In this document: one piece after another, positions 30,226 through 43,241 of the stretch
Position numbering within the stretch: the first letter of the stretch is position 1
How the letters are laid out: each line of letters opens with the position of its first letter
Assembly: GCA_018240525.1 (NCBI GenBank)
Contig: JAFEFN010000013.1
Span: 682,001 to 746,000 of the forward strand
Source of the DNA: Pseudomonadota bacterium
Lineage (GTDB): Bacteria; Pseudomonadota; Gammaproteobacteria; Steroidobacterales; Steroidobacteraceae
Length of the DNA stretch: 64,000 nt
Direction: 5' to 3'
Notes under the pieces: generated by a model
What the model saw: the letters and a program-made list of their open reading frames with translations, nothing else
What the model was told of the DNA's origin: nothing
Database searches by the model: none
Position numbers and translations under genes: made by a program

Positions 30226-31590
30226 CTAGCGGATGCCGCGCCGCTCCAGCACGCTCGGCTGGTAGTCAGCAGCGGTGCGCTTGATGCTGAAGTCGTACGA
30301 CCCCCGCTCCTCGTTCTGCAGGCCGAGCGCCAGGTAACGCCCGTTGGTGAGGTCCATCACCAGCTCCAGGTCCGTCCACAGCGTCGGCAGGTCGTAGTAG
30401 TTGATGGCGTGGCCTTCCTGGACGCGCCACAGCTTGCCGCGGCTGTCGTAGCAGTCGACCGCCAGGATCTGCCAGGAGTCCTCGTCGACGTAGAGCGTGC
30501 GGCGCGAGTAGATGTGGCTGACGCCGGGCTTCAAGGTGGCGTCCACGACCCAGACGCGGTGCAGCTCGTAGCGGGCGTAGTCCTGCTTGATGTGGTTCTT
30601 CTGCAGCAGCTCGCTGTACTTGATCTTCGGGCTCTGCAGCTGGTAGGCGTTGTAGGGGACGTAGATTTCCTTCTTGCCGACCAGCTTCCAGTCGTAGCGC
30701 TGCGGGCTGCCGTTGTACATGTCGAACTGGTCATCGGTGCGCTGGTTGTCCGAGTTCGTGCCGGGGTTGTCGAAGGCGACGTTGGGCGCGCGGCGCACGC
30801 GACGCTGCCCGGGGTTGTAGATCCAGGCGCGGCGCGAGTCCTTGGACTGGTTCATGGTCTCCTGCACCAGCAGCACTTCGCCCGCCAGGCGTGCCGGCGC
30901 GGTGGTCTCCTGGATGAAGTAGACGATGATGTTGTCGAGGCCGGCCTCGGTCATGCCCGGCACGTAATACGGGAAGAAGAACTCCTCCTTCAGGTTCACC
31001 ACGGTGTAGTTGCCGCCGGGCTCGACCGGTACCTGACCGATCTGGCGCGCGGCCGCCAGCCCGCGGTAGCGGGTGACGTGGTTCCAGTAGACCTCCAGCC
31101 CGGACTTCGGGATCGGGAACGGCGTGCCGCCGACGGCGCCGGTGATGCCATTGCCGTCGGGCACCAGCGCGGCGGTGGTGGCGATGCGCTTGGTGGCCTC
31201 GTAGACGCTCTCGGGCGCGGCGGCGCTGCGGTGCGTCGGGTAGACCACCATCTTGTAGTCGGGGTAGGCCTTGAGCAGCGCCTTGTGGCCCTCGGTGAGC
31301 TTGGCGGCATATTGGGCCGCATTCGCCTCGGTGATCGTGAACAGCGGCTTGTCGGCCGCGTAGGGATCCGGGTGGTGCTCGCCGGACTTGTAGTTCGGGA
31401 AGCCGGCCTCGGCGGCGGACTTGATGCCGCCGCTCCAGGCCGGGATGCTGCCGTCGGCATTGCCGGCCTTCTCCCCGCCCAGCGGGGTGAGGTCCTGGCC
31501 CAGATGTGCCGCTTCCTGTGGGCTGACCGCGGCCCACGCCACGGGTGCGAACAGCGTGGCTGCGGCGGCGAACCGGATGAGAGTCTTCAT
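30226..31590 (-). CDS. DUF1329 family periplasmic protein (LolA-like fold expected)
   Basis: A 454-residue exported protein. Signal peptide MKTLIRFAAAATLFAPVAWA, then a long domain with family features: LGQDLTPLGGEKAGNADGSIP, YNPGQRRVRRAPNVAFDNP, SPQRYDWKLVGKKEIYVPYN and DEDSWQILAVDCYDSRGKLW. DUF1329 proteins are grouped with LolA/LolB-like lipid-binding folds, so a soluble carrier for a hydrophobic ligand is plausible. ATG 31590 has an AAGGAGC ribosome site. It is followed after seven bases by the YCF48-like gene and preceded by DUF1302. Confidence 0.9.
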   Translation of the reverse strand: MKTLIRFAAAATLFAPVAWAAVSPQEAAHLGQDLTPLGGEKAGNADGSIPAWSGGIKSAAEAGFPNYKSGEHHPDPYAADKPLFTITEANAAQYAAKLTEGHKALLKAYPDYKMVVYPTHRSAAAPESVYEATKRIATTAALVPDGNGITGAVGGTPFPIPKSGLEVYWNHVTRYRGLAAARQIGQVPVEPGGNYTVVNLKEEFFFPYYVPGMTEAGLDNIIVYFIQETTAPARLAGEVLLVQETMNQSKDSRRAWIYNPGQRRVRRAPNVAFDNPGTNSDNQRTDDQFDMYNGSPQRYDWKLVGKKEIYVPYNAYQLQSPKIKYSELLQKNHIKQDYARYELHRVWVVDATLKPGVSHIYSRRTLYVDEDSWQILAVDCYDSRGKLWRVQEGHAINYYDLPTLWTDLELVMDLTNGRYLALGLQNEERGSYDFSIKRTAADYQPSVLERRGIR

Positions 31591-31635
31591 TGCAGCTCCT
31601 TCAGACCTTGCGGGCATCGCCGGCGTCAGGCCGCG

Positions 31636-33741
31636 TCAGAACGAGTACTTGACGCTGGCCGTGACGAAGTCGCGGTCGTTGAGCAGGTTGTACTGGCCCG
31701 CCCCTCCGTACTGCGTATAGGACACGTCGAAGTCCCACTTGGACCGCAAGGAGGCGCCGACTCCGAGTGTCAGCGCATGCCGGCCCTCGATGAAATTCCC
31801 GCCGGGACCGGGCGAGACGCCGCTCACGTCATGACTCCAGGTCAGGTGCGGCAGGACGTTCCAAGAGGCGATCAGGTTGGCGTACTCCAGGCGCGCGGCC
31901 ACGACGTAGCCCCACGAGGTGCTGGTCGGATAGGCCGAGCCCGGCTCGTACAGCGTCGGGTACTGCGGATAGCTGCCCAGTTGCGGGCTGCCACCGAGGT
32001 TGGTGCCGGGGGCCTCGTAGCGCAGGCCGAGTCCAAAAGGTCCGCCGCTGTACTTGTTCTCGAGCCCGGGGACGTAGTCGACGGCGGCCTCGAGCAGCAC
32101 GACCGCCTGGGAGGCCTTGAGCACGTTCGAGAAGACCTGCGTGGCGGTGAACTGGCCCTGCCAGGTGTCCTTGAGCACGTAGCCGCGGACGGTCTGCGTC
32201 GGCCCGTAGGCACCGAGCTGCGCGCAGCCGGTCACCGGCGTCGGCGACTGCGGCTGGCAGTTGCCCGGCGTGCTCACCGGCTCGTGCTGCAGGGTGGCCA
32301 CCGCCCCCTCGAACGGGGTGAGCGCGGCATTGAGCAGCTCGACGTCATCGACCTGCAGCGGCACGTCGTGCCGGTAGGCGACCTCGCCCTGCAGCGCGGT
32401 CCCGGTCTTCTGGATCTGCGTGTTGAAGGAGACACCCAGCAGCTTGATGTTCTGCGGGAACTCGTCGTAATAGTTGGCCGTCTTGCCGTACTCGTTGACG
32501 CCGAAGGCCTGTGCCTGTGCGGCGACGTTACCGCCGGACAGCAGCGTGTTGGCCCCGATGGTGGCGTACTGCGTGGCGGTCGCCAAGCTCAGGTTGCCGT
32601 GGTTGCCGGCCGCGGCCTGCACGCCCGCCTGGGCGCCGGCCGCGACGGCGGCCTGGAAGGGCAGCCCGGCGGCCAGGGCCTGGGCCGCACCGGCCACCGC
32701 GGTGGCCGCCCCGTAACCGTTGCCGATGCCGGCCGGCGTGCCGGTGGTGGAGGAGACGATCGGCAGGCGGCTGGTGTAGTTGAGGAAGTAGAAGCCCAGC
32801 TGCGTGCCCTGGCTGAAGTTGGGCAGGTAGAGCTTGAAATTGATGCCGTACTGGCCGGAGTCCGGCGGCTTGTGGTCCGGGATGCGGTCGATCTGCTGGA
32901 AATCCTTGATGAAGGGGCCGCCGAGGGGGCCGAAGTCCACGCCCAGGTCCGAGATCGTGCCGAAGCCGAGCACGACATGCCGCCCGCCCGGGGTGGCGAA
33001 GTCGTTGGTGCTGAAGTAGGACCCGGACGGCTCGGGCAGGGTCTCGTGCCAGGCCAGCAGGTACAGCAGCTGGGTACTCAGGTTCTGCGTGAGCTGCGAG
33101 TTGAACACGACCATGGGGTCGGGCAGCAGCGCCTCCTTGAGCTCGGCGCCCGGCACGCGCAGGGCCGAGACGTCGAAGTGGTTCACCTGGTTGAGGCCGC
33201 CCTGGATGAAGGTGCTCTCGCCCCAGCTGACCACCTGCTGCCCGGCGCGGAGCTCGGAGGGCATGCCGGCCAGGCTGAAGCGCCAGAACCCGAAGGCGTC
33301 GAGCAGCCGGGTATAGCTGCCGACGAGGTTCTTGGCATCGTGCGACAGCGGCGTGCGGTCGGTATCGCCGTTCTCGACCGCGAAGTCGTATAGCCCGTCG
33401 CCGCGCAGGAAGATGCCCCCCTTGTCCTTGTAGTTCAGGGACAGCTCGGTGACGCCCTTGAGGACCTTGCTGTACACGGCGCGCCCAAGGTAGTTCAGGT
33501 CGCCGTCGTCGATGTTCGGCGAGTAGCCGCAGCCGCCGTCGGCGCTGCCGATGAGGCGGCAGTCGGGTTTGCCGACGCGCCAGCCCTGACCGTAGCTGAT
33601 GGTGGTGTCCCAGCTGCCACTCCAGTCGCCGCTGCCCTGGAAGCTGACGGCGTGGGCGCCGGACCAGGCGCCCAGTGCGGTTCCGGCGGCGACTGCAGCA
33701 ACGGCGAATGGCGCATGGCGCCGCGTCGTTATCTTCCTCAC
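31636..33741 (-). CDS. DUF1302 family outer-membrane protein
   Basis: A 701-residue exported protein, first gene of the DUF1302-DUF1329-YCF48-RND operon. GTG start at 33741 has a strong GAGAGGGGGA ribosome site; the signal peptide runs to about residue 31 (AHA). The mature start GSGDWSGSWDTTISYGQGW and motifs GDGLYDF, LLDAFGFW and RAGQQVVSWGESTF are typical of DUF1302. Alternating strands and a C-terminal TASVKYSF support an outer-membrane barrel. A 60-residue Ala/Gly-rich insertion (about 330-400) looks like a flexible loop. The operon promoter should lie in the 183-base gap to plsB, but I see no clear elements there. Confidence 0.88.
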   Translation of the reverse strand: MRKITTRRHAPFAVAAVAAGTALGAWSGAHAVSFQGSGDWSGSWDTTISYGQGWRVGKPDCRLIGSADGGCGYSPNIDDGDLNYLGRAVYSKVLKGVTELSLNYKDKGGIFLRGDGLYDFAVENGDTDRTPLSHDAKNLVGSYTRLLDAFGFWRFSLAGMPSELRAGQQVVSWGESTFIQGGLNQVNHFDVSALRVPGAELKEALLPDPMVVFNSQLTQNLSTQLLYLLAWHETLPEPSGSYFSTNDFATPGGRHVVLGFGTISDLGVDFGPLGGPFIKDFQQIDRIPDHKPPDSGQYGINFKLYLPNFSQGTQLGFYFLNYTSRLPIVSSTTGTPAGIGNGYGAATAVAGAAQALAAGLPFQAAVAAGAQAGVQAAAGNHGNLSLATATQYATIGANTLLSGGNVAAQAQAFGVNEYGKTANYYDEFPQNIKLLGVSFNTQIQKTGTALQGEVAYRHDVPLQVDDVELLNAALTPFEGAVATLQHEPVSTPGNCQPQSPTPVTGCAQLGAYGPTQTVRGYVLKDTWQGQFTATQVFSNVLKASQAVVLLEAAVDYVPGLENKYSGGPFGLGLRYEAPGTNLGGSPQLGSYPQYPTLYEPGSAYPTSTSWGYVVAARLEYANLIASWNVLPHLTWSHDVSGVSPGPGGNFIEGRHALTLGVGASLRSKWDFDVSYTQYGGAGQYNLLNDRDFVTASVKYSF

Positions 33742-33924
33742 GTGTCCCCCTCTCCGACCGAGGCACCGCGGGCACTTTTGGCCCGCTGCCTGGAAACCGT
33801 TGCCGGCACCACCGTGGCGGCGGTGCGACAGAAAACCGCAGCGCCTTATTGTTCGTTCGCCCGGGGCACAAAAACCCTGAGTCCGATCAGTCTATTACCC
33901 ACCCGTGCGGGGCGGCAAGCCGTT

Positions 33925-36357
33925 TCAGGCGTGCATGACTTGGAGGATACTGTGGCGCAGCTGCTCGCTGAGCACCAACTGCGCGTCCTGCGCCACGCGC
34001 AGCAGCACCTCGTCGAACTCGAGCTCGCCGGCCGCACTGGCGCGGATGACCCCGCGCCGGCGCAGCAGTCCGATGAAGTTGCCGAACAGCGCCGGATCGA
34101 AGAACTCCGGCGAGTTCAGGCCGTACAGCTGCGTCATGCGCTGCGCGGTGAGCTGGCAGCGCTTCTCGAGCGTGGCCTGACTGATCGCGCCGCTGCCGGC
34201 GCTGACCAGCTGCGCCACCGCCATGTAGTAGCGCTCGATGGTCTGCAGCGTCGGTTGCGCGAGGAGCGACAGCTGCATGGCCTGTGCGGAGGCCGGCGGG
34301 GCGCGCCGCCAGCCCTGTACCGCCGGGTCGGCCTCGAGCAGTCCCAGGTCGCCCATGGCCGCCAGGGCCCGGTCCACCGCCTGGGCCACCTCGCTCTCCG
34401 GCCAGCGCAGGAACAGCTCGGCCGCCACGTACGGGTAGATGCGCCCCGCCAGGCGCTGCAGGTCGGCACGCGGGATGGCGGCGTTGCTGCCGAAGGCGCA
34501 GGCGAGCAGCGAGGGCAGCGCGAACAGGTGCAGGATGTTGTTGCGGAAGTAGGTCGCCAGCACCGCGCTCGCCTCGCTCATGCGCACGATATCGCCGAGC
34601 GGCTGCACCTCGCGGCTGATCATCTTCAGTTCGATGCCATAGTCGATCATCTGCGCGCCGCTGAGCGCCGTGACCGACACCCGGTCGCTGTAGGGGAACT
34701 GCCCGAGCAGCGTCCGGTACAGCTCCAGCTGGCGCACCAGGTCGGCCTCGGGCAGCGCCTGGCGCGGCATGGCCAGCAGCGCCAGCGCCAGCAGGTTGAC
34801 CGGCGTGACGACCGCGGCGGCGTTGATGTTGCGCATGATGGTGCCCGCCAGCTCCTCCACCGCGCCCCCCACCCAGGGGGCGGGGGTCGACTCCCCGAAG
34901 CGCTGCGTGCGCCACTGGCCGTTGTGACGGTCCAGCACCTGGGCGAGCGCGATCGGTTCGCCGAGGTTCACGTACACCTTGCCGAAGCGCTCCCGCAGCA
35001 CCCGCCAGGACCTGAGCAGCCCCAGCACGCTTTCCTTCTCCTTCGGCCGCCCGGACAGCTCGCCGACGTAGGTGCCGCCCTCGACCAGGCGCTCGTAGCC
35101 GAAATACACCGGCACGAACACCACCGGGCGCACCGGCTCCTGCAGGAAGCTGCGCACGGTCATGCTGAGCATGCCGGTCTTGGGCTGCAGCAGCCGCCCG
35201 GTACGGCTGCGGCCGCCCTCGATGAAGTACTCGATGGGGTGGCCGCGGGCCATGATCGCCGCCAGGTAATTGGTGAGCACCGCCCCGTACAGCGCATTGC
35301 CGCGGAAGGAGCGGCGGATGAAGAAGGCGCCGCCCTTGCGCAGCAGGCGCCCGATGACCGGCAGGTCGAGGTTGACCCCGGCGGCGATGTGCGCGACGGC
35401 AAAGCCGTGCACGTACACCGCGTAGCTCAGCAGCAGGTAGTCCATGTGGCTGCGGTGGCAGGGCACGTAGATGATCTCGTTGCCCTCGGCCACCTGCTCG
35501 AGGGTCGCGGCATTGCCGAATTCCACCCCGTCGTACAGGCGGTTCCACAGCCGCGCGAAGACGCTGGCGAGGAAGCGCACGAACACGTGCGAGTAGTTCG
35601 CGGCGATCTCCAGCGCGTAGCCACGGGCCCGCAGCAGCGCCTTGCGCCGTGGCAGCTGCGCGTTGCGCATCTCCTGTGCCACGGCGCGCCGCACCGCGCG
35701 CGTGTTCAGGACGCCGTTGACCAGGGTGCGGCGGTGCGAGAGGTCCGGACCGATGCGCGCGGCGCGCCGCCGCCGGTAGAGCTCGCGCAGGCTGCGTACC
35801 ACGCGCCGCCCGCGGGTGGCGACCGCGAGGCTCGCGCCGAGCAGCTCGCGCAGCGACACCGGTTCGTCGAGCTCGAGCAGCGTGTTGCGCCCGTTGAAGA
35901 TCACCTGCAGGAACTTGCGCAGGCGGCTGGTGATCGCCCAGTCATCATCCAGCAGCAGGCGCAGCCACGAGGACTCGCGCTGCGGTGCCCGGCCCCAGTA
36001 CACCGCCGCCGGCACCAGGTCGAAATCGGCGGCGGGGTCCTCGCGCAGCACCCGGATCATCTGCGCGAGGTGCGGCGGCGGGCGGCGCACCCCGCCCGGG
36101 CCGCGCTGGCGCACCAGGAAGGCGTAGGACCGCAGGCCGCTCGTGCCGCCACCGAGCGGGGCGGCCGGTCGCGGCAGCTGCAGCTCCTGGCAGGCCTGCT
36201 GCAGAACGGCCAGGTCGATGCCGCTGCGCTGCTCGAGGACGTAACACACCGGGTGCCGCCGTCCCCGCAGCAGCGCCGCGGCGTTGTCCGGGCGCACCCT
36301 GAAGCGCACCCACCAGACCACTACGCGACGCAGGAACCAGTTCATGGCCGTTATCAT
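33925..36357 (-). CDS. plsB: Glycerol-3-phosphate 1-O-acyltransferase
   Basis: First acylation of glycerol-3-phosphate in phospholipid synthesis, at the inner membrane. 810 residues (E. coli 807). All four acyltransferase blocks are visible: CHRSHMDYLLLSY (~305), GGAFFIRRSFRGN (~340), YFIEGGRSRTGRL (~378) and VFVPVYFGYERL (~414). Start at 36357 or, four codons inside, 36345 (MNWFLRR). Divergent from an SDR gene 45 bases away. Confidence 0.96.
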   Translation of the reverse strand: MITAMNWFLRRVVVWWVRFRVRPDNAAALLRGRRHPVCYVLEQRSGIDLAVLQQACQELQLPRPAAPLGGGTSGLRSYAFLVRQRGPGGVRRPPPHLAQMIRVLREDPAADFDLVPAAVYWGRAPQRESSWLRLLLDDDWAITSRLRKFLQVIFNGRNTLLELDEPVSLRELLGASLAVATRGRRVVRSLRELYRRRRAARIGPDLSHRRTLVNGVLNTRAVRRAVAQEMRNAQLPRRKALLRARGYALEIAANYSHVFVRFLASVFARLWNRLYDGVEFGNAATLEQVAEGNEIIYVPCHRSHMDYLLLSYAVYVHGFAVAHIAAGVNLDLPVIGRLLRKGGAFFIRRSFRGNALYGAVLTNYLAAIMARGHPIEYFIEGGRSRTGRLLQPKTGMLSMTVRSFLQEPVRPVVFVPVYFGYERLVEGGTYVGELSGRPKEKESVLGLLRSWRVLRERFGKVYVNLGEPIALAQVLDRHNGQWRTQRFGESTPAPWVGGAVEELAGTIMRNINAAAVVTPVNLLALALLAMPRQALPEADLVRQLELYRTLLGQFPYSDRVSVTALSGAQMIDYGIELKMISREVQPLGDIVRMSEASAVLATYFRNNILHLFALPSLLACAFGSNAAIPRADLQRLAGRIYPYVAAELFLRWPESEVAQAVDRALAAMGDLGLLEADPAVQGWRRAPPASAQAMQLSLLAQPTLQTIERYYMAVAQLVSAGSGAISQATLEKRCQLTAQRMTQLYGLNSPEFFDPALFGNFIGLLRRRGVIRASAAGELEFDEVLLRVAQDAQLVLSEQLRHSILQVMHA

Positions 36358-36402
36358 GGACCCGTCGCCGCGCCGCGGCGCGTCAACGGGGCATGGTTAC
36401 AA

Positions 36403-37206
36403 ATGGCTGCATTCACCGGCAAGGTCGTCCTCATCACGGGGGCCTCCGAGGGCATCGGCCGCGAACTGGCGCTGGTGCTGGCCGCGCAGGGCGCCAGGCT
36501 GGTGCTGGCGGCGCGCGATGCCGCGCGCCTGGCGGAACTGGCGCGTGCCTGTGCAGCGCTCGGTGCCGAGGCCGAGGCCGTCACCACCGACGTCGCCCAG
36601 CCGCAGCAGTGCGCGGCCTGCGTCGCCCACGCCGTGGCGCGCTTCGGGGGTCTCGATGCCCTGGTCAACAACGCCGGCATCACCATGTGGGCACGCTTCG
36701 ATGCGGTCACCGACTTCAGCGTCTACGAGCGGCTGCTGCAGGTGAACCTGCTCGGTGCCGTGCACATGACCGCCGCCGCGCTCCCGCACCTGAAGGCGGC
36801 GCGCGGCCTGCTGGTCGCCGTGGCCAGCGTCGCCGGCCTCACCGGCGTGCCCGAGCGCACCGGTTACGCGGCCAGCAAGCACGCCATGGTGGGGTTCTTC
36901 GAGTCCCTGCGCATCGAGCTGCGCGGCAGCGGGGTGGACGTGACCATCGTCGCCCCGGATTTCGTGGTCAGCCAGATCCACCGCCGCGCCACCGGGCCGG
37001 ACGGGCGGCCGCTCGGGCAGACGCCGATGGACGAGGGCCGGATCATGAGCGCCGAGCGCTGCGCGGCGCTGATCGCCGGGGCGATGCAGCGCCGGCAGCG
37101 ACTGCTGGTCACCTCGGCGCGCGGGCGGCTGGCGCGCTGGGCGCGCCTGCTGGCGCCGGCGCTGGTCGACAGGCTGGCGGCCCGCGCGATCCGCGAGCAC
37201 CGCTGA
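36403..37206 (+). CDS. Short-chain dehydrogenase/reductase (SDR)
   Basis: NAD(P)-dependent oxidoreductase of the classical SDR type, 267 residues. Cofactor motif ITGASEGIGRELALV (~11-25), VNNAGITMWARF, catalytic serine in VAVASVAGLTGV and Tyr-x-x-x-Lys in GYAASKHAMVG (~156-160). A C-terminal basic helical tail (RGRLARWARLLAPALVDRLA) resembles membrane-associated SDRs of the DHRS7 type. Substrate unknown; lipid or steroid alcohols are possible but unproven. Confidence 0.88.
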   Translation: MAAFTGKVVLITGASEGIGRELALVLAAQGARLVLAARDAARLAELARACAALGAEAEAVTTDVAQPQQCAACVAHAVARFGGLDALVNNAGITMWARFDAVTDFSVYERLLQVNLLGAVHMTAAALPHLKAARGLLVAVASVAGLTGVPERTGYAASKHAMVGFFESLRIELRGSGVDVTIVAPDFVVSQIHRRATGPDGRPLGQTPMDEGRIMSAERCAALIAGAMQRRQRLLVTSARGRLARWARLLAPALVDRLAARAIREHR

Positions 37207-37207
37207 A

Positions 37208-37744
37208 TCACTCGAAGGCGATCGCCGGCAGGTCCAGGGCTATGAGGAAGTACTCGAACAGGTACTGGATGACGCGCAATTGATTGTGCAGGCGATGATC
37301 ACTCTCCAGCAGGTGCAGGGCGGCCTTGTAGGTCTGCGCGAAGCGCACGCTGTGCTCGAAGGGGACGACGTCGTCGCGCCAGCCGTGCACGATGCTCGTC
37401 GAGCAGTCGACGATGCCGGCGCGCAGCTCCGGCAGCCCCTCCACGTACAGCGCCGGCGCCATGAGGAACAGGCCGCGCGCATGCAGCAGCGATGCGGATG
37501 CCACGGCGATGTACCCGCCCAGGCTGGAGCCGACCAGCACCAGGTCGCCGCTGAGCTCCTTGCAGAACTCGACCAGGCGCGCCACGCGCGCCCGCGGCTC
37601 CTCGATGCCGCGGTAGTCGACCGAGTGCGACTCGTAGCCTTCCGAGCGCGCCACCTCGGCCAGCGCCGAGATCTTGCGACCCCAGGGGCCGCTTTCCTTG
37701 CCGTGCGAGAAAACGACGTGTCGGGAAGTCAGGGCTTCGTGCAT
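37208..37744 (-). CDS. YqiA-like alpha/beta hydrolase
   Basis: A 178-residue compact hydrolase. It has HVVFSHGKESGPWGRKI as the oxyanion strand, the nucleophile elbow GSSLGGYIA with the catalytic serine (~72), aspartate in GWRDDVVPFEHS and histidine in ESDHRLHN. ATG 37744 (MHEALTSRH) is chosen over 37798, which would overlap the divergent gene's start. Acts in the cytoplasm on an unknown ester. Convergent with the SDR, one base apart. Confidence 0.82.
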   Translation of the reverse strand: MHEALTSRHVVFSHGKESGPWGRKISALAEVARSEGYESHSVDYRGIEEPRARVARLVEFCKELSGDLVLVGSSLGGYIAVASASLLHARGLFLMAPALYVEGLPELRAGIVDCSTSIVHGWRDDVVPFEHSVRFAQTYKAALHLLESDHRLHNQLRVIQYLFEYFLIALDLPAIAFE

Positions 37745-37788
37745 GGGGGCATCGCGGTCGCTGGGCCTGCGGACTGCATGCGCGAATA

Positions 37789-41370
<3,582 letters not shown>

Positions 41371-41378
41371 ACCGGCCG

Positions 41379-42986
41379 CTAGTGCCGCAGGATCGCGGTC
41401 TCGATCTCCCACTCCACCCGGTTGCGGGAGGTGGCGGAGCGGTTGACCGACACCGGACGCACGCGGCTGTGGCCGGCGCGGTGGGTGACCAGCCAGGTGT
41501 CGAAGGCACCCGGCTTGCTGGTCGCAAAGCCGAACAGCAGGTTGAACTTGCCCTCGGCGAGGCTCGCCGGGGTGTTGACGCGCTCGTCCGCGATCACGAA
41601 ATGCGTCTCGTCGGCGATCGTCCCCGCGAAGGCGCCCTGCTCGGCCAGGCCGTCGAGGAAGGCCTCGACCTGCGCCTGGGCACGCACCCACAGGGCCGGA
41701 CCGTTGTGCTCGAGCAGGGTCCAGCGCGTGCCCTGCTCGATGCTCGCGGCCACGAACAGCGCCAGGCGCCGGGCCGACAGGTAGCGCCAGTCGGACGTGC
41801 CGCTGCCTGAGAGCGTGCGCGGGCTGACGCCGCTGCGCGCCCCGCTGCGCACGGAAACGAAGGTATTGATACCGGCCTGGGCCAGGCGTGCCCGGTCGGC
41901 CTCGCTGACGGCCACCGCGGGGCGCAGGCCCGGGCGCAGGATGGCCTCCTCGCTTTCGGCGGCCGCCCACACCGGCCAGGTCTCGTCGGAGCGGGCGATC
42001 ATCCCGGCGGCCGCGCCGCAGGAGCTGAAGACCTCCACACGGCCGCGCAGCCGGTCGAAGGCGTGCACGCGCGGGTAGTACATGACCGCGCTGTCGCTGC
42101 GGAACGGCCACAGGCGCAGGGCATCCAGGGCGGCGCGCGGCGTGGTCCAGTCCGCGGGCGGGTCGACGACCAGCAGCGCGTGCCGCTCGCGGCAGATGCG
42201 CGCGGCGACCAGCAGCGTCGACAGCCCCACGTCGCGGTCGCGGGTGAGCGGGGGGATGCACAGCATGTTGAAGCTCTGCAGTCCGGCCAGTGCGAACAGG
42301 CCGGAGTTGCGGGCCGCCGCGCCGATGATGTCGTAGTCGGTGAGCGGCGCCCCGTCGTCGCCGTCGGGGTTGGACAGGGTGTAGCCGGCGGCGACACCGC
42401 CCGGGCCGCCGGCACTGCGCTCGGGGCGCACCGCGGGGAGCGTGCCGAGCGTGCGCACCAGGTGCGACTCGAGCAGCACTTCGCGCACGCAGCGCGCCGC
42501 GCCCGGCGTGATGCTGATGCGCCGGTAGATCTCCTGGTCCTCGACCAGCTCGGAGCCTGCGGTACGCACCCGCTGCACCACCAGGTTGAAGTACTCCTGC
42601 TCGCCGGGCTGCAGGCCGTCGTAGTCGACCGAGGCGCGCAGATACTCGCGCGAACCGGGATTGATGGCGGTGAGGCGCAGCACCCCGTCGCCCGCGGGCA
42701 GGTTGAGCGTCGGGGGACGCGCGCCGTTGACGACGCGCACGATGCGCGCCTCGCGGCCGCCGTTCTCGAAGAACTGCTCGATCGCGTACGAGAGGGTGGA
42801 GGGCTGCCAGAGCCCGCCGAAGCGCTGCTGGAACTCCACGAAGCTGCGCACGGCGACGGCGTGATTGACCGGGCCCTTGAGCGTGCGCCCGACGAAGGCG
42901 ACCACGCCTGTCGGCACGCGCTCGATCGCGGGTTCCGTGCGGCTTTGTTGTGCGAGTTGTACGCCGGACGCGGGGCTGTCGGCCAC
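41379..42986 (-). CDS. Phage-type contractile tail sheath protein (orphan)
   Basis: A 535-residue protein of the phage tail sheath family. N-terminal ERVPTGVVAFVGRTLKGPVNHAV and SFVEFQQRFGG are typical of sheath proteins, as are YAIEQFFENGGREARIVRV, the middle NMLCIPPLTRDRD segment and the C-terminal FVAASIEQGTRWTLLEHNG with a final NRVEWEIETAILRH strand. In phages, R-pyocins and other contractile injection systems it wraps the inner tube, but no tube, baseplate, spike, AAA ATPase or terminator gene lies nearby. GTG start. Codon composition matches the neighbours. Convergent with the oxoprolinase (8-base gap). Confidence 0.85.
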   Translation of the reverse strand: MADSPASGVQLAQQSRTEPAIERVPTGVVAFVGRTLKGPVNHAVAVRSFVEFQQRFGGLWQPSTLSYAIEQFFENGGREARIVRVVNGARPPTLNLPAGDGVLRLTAINPGSREYLRASVDYDGLQPGEQEYFNLVVQRVRTAGSELVEDQEIYRRISITPGAARCVREVLLESHLVRTLGTLPAVRPERSAGGPGGVAAGYTLSNPDGDDGAPLTDYDIIGAAARNSGLFALAGLQSFNMLCIPPLTRDRDVGLSTLLVAARICRERHALLVVDPPADWTTPRAALDALRLWPFRSDSAVMYYPRVHAFDRLRGRVEVFSSCGAAAGMIARSDETWPVWAAAESEEAILRPGLRPAVAVSEADRARLAQAGINTFVSVRSGARSGVSPRTLSGSGTSDWRYLSARRLALFVAASIEQGTRWTLLEHNGPALWVRAQAQVEAFLDGLAEQGAFAGTIADETHFVIADERVNTPASLAEGKFNLLFGFATSKPGAFDTWLVTHRAGHSRVRPVSVNRSATSRNRVEWEIETAILRH

Positions 42987-43071
42987 TCAAGCGCCTCTTG
43001 GGATTGCCGGCGCGACTCTAACACAGCGTCCCGTCAGCCGGTGGCCTTCCGGCCGGCGCGACGGTCATAAC

Positions 43072-43227
43072 TCAGCCGCGTCGGGCGTGTTGCTCGGCGG
43101 GCGCGCGTGGTGGGGGCGGCTGCTCGGCAATGCGGCGCTGCGCCTCGCGCCGCGCGCCGTCGAGGTCTTCCTGCTTGCGGGCGATCTCCGCGAGCATCAG
43201 CTGCAGCCAGGGTGACAGAATACTCAT
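43072..43227 (-). CDS. Small protein of unknown function (51 residues)
   Basis: MSILSPWLQLMLAEIARKQED starts a 51-residue frame that ends in a proline- and arginine-rich tail (EQPPPPRAPAEQHARRG). It forms one amphipathic helix plus a disordered end. ATG 43227 lies 14 bases after the L,D-transpeptidase stop on the same strand, suggesting it is the operon's last gene. No domain recognised; I include it because the frame has coding-like third-position GC and suitable position. Confidence 0.5.
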   Translation of the reverse strand: MSILSPWLQLMLAEIARKQEDLDGARREAQRRIAEQPPPPRAPAEQHARRG

Positions 43228-43241
43228 CCGCCGACGGGCGC

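Noticed and set aside
41379..43227. A prophage or R-type pyocin island around the sheath gene
   Set aside because: No integrase, tube, baseplate, lysis or regulator genes and no attachment-site repeats; neighbours are ordinary metabolic and envelope genes.
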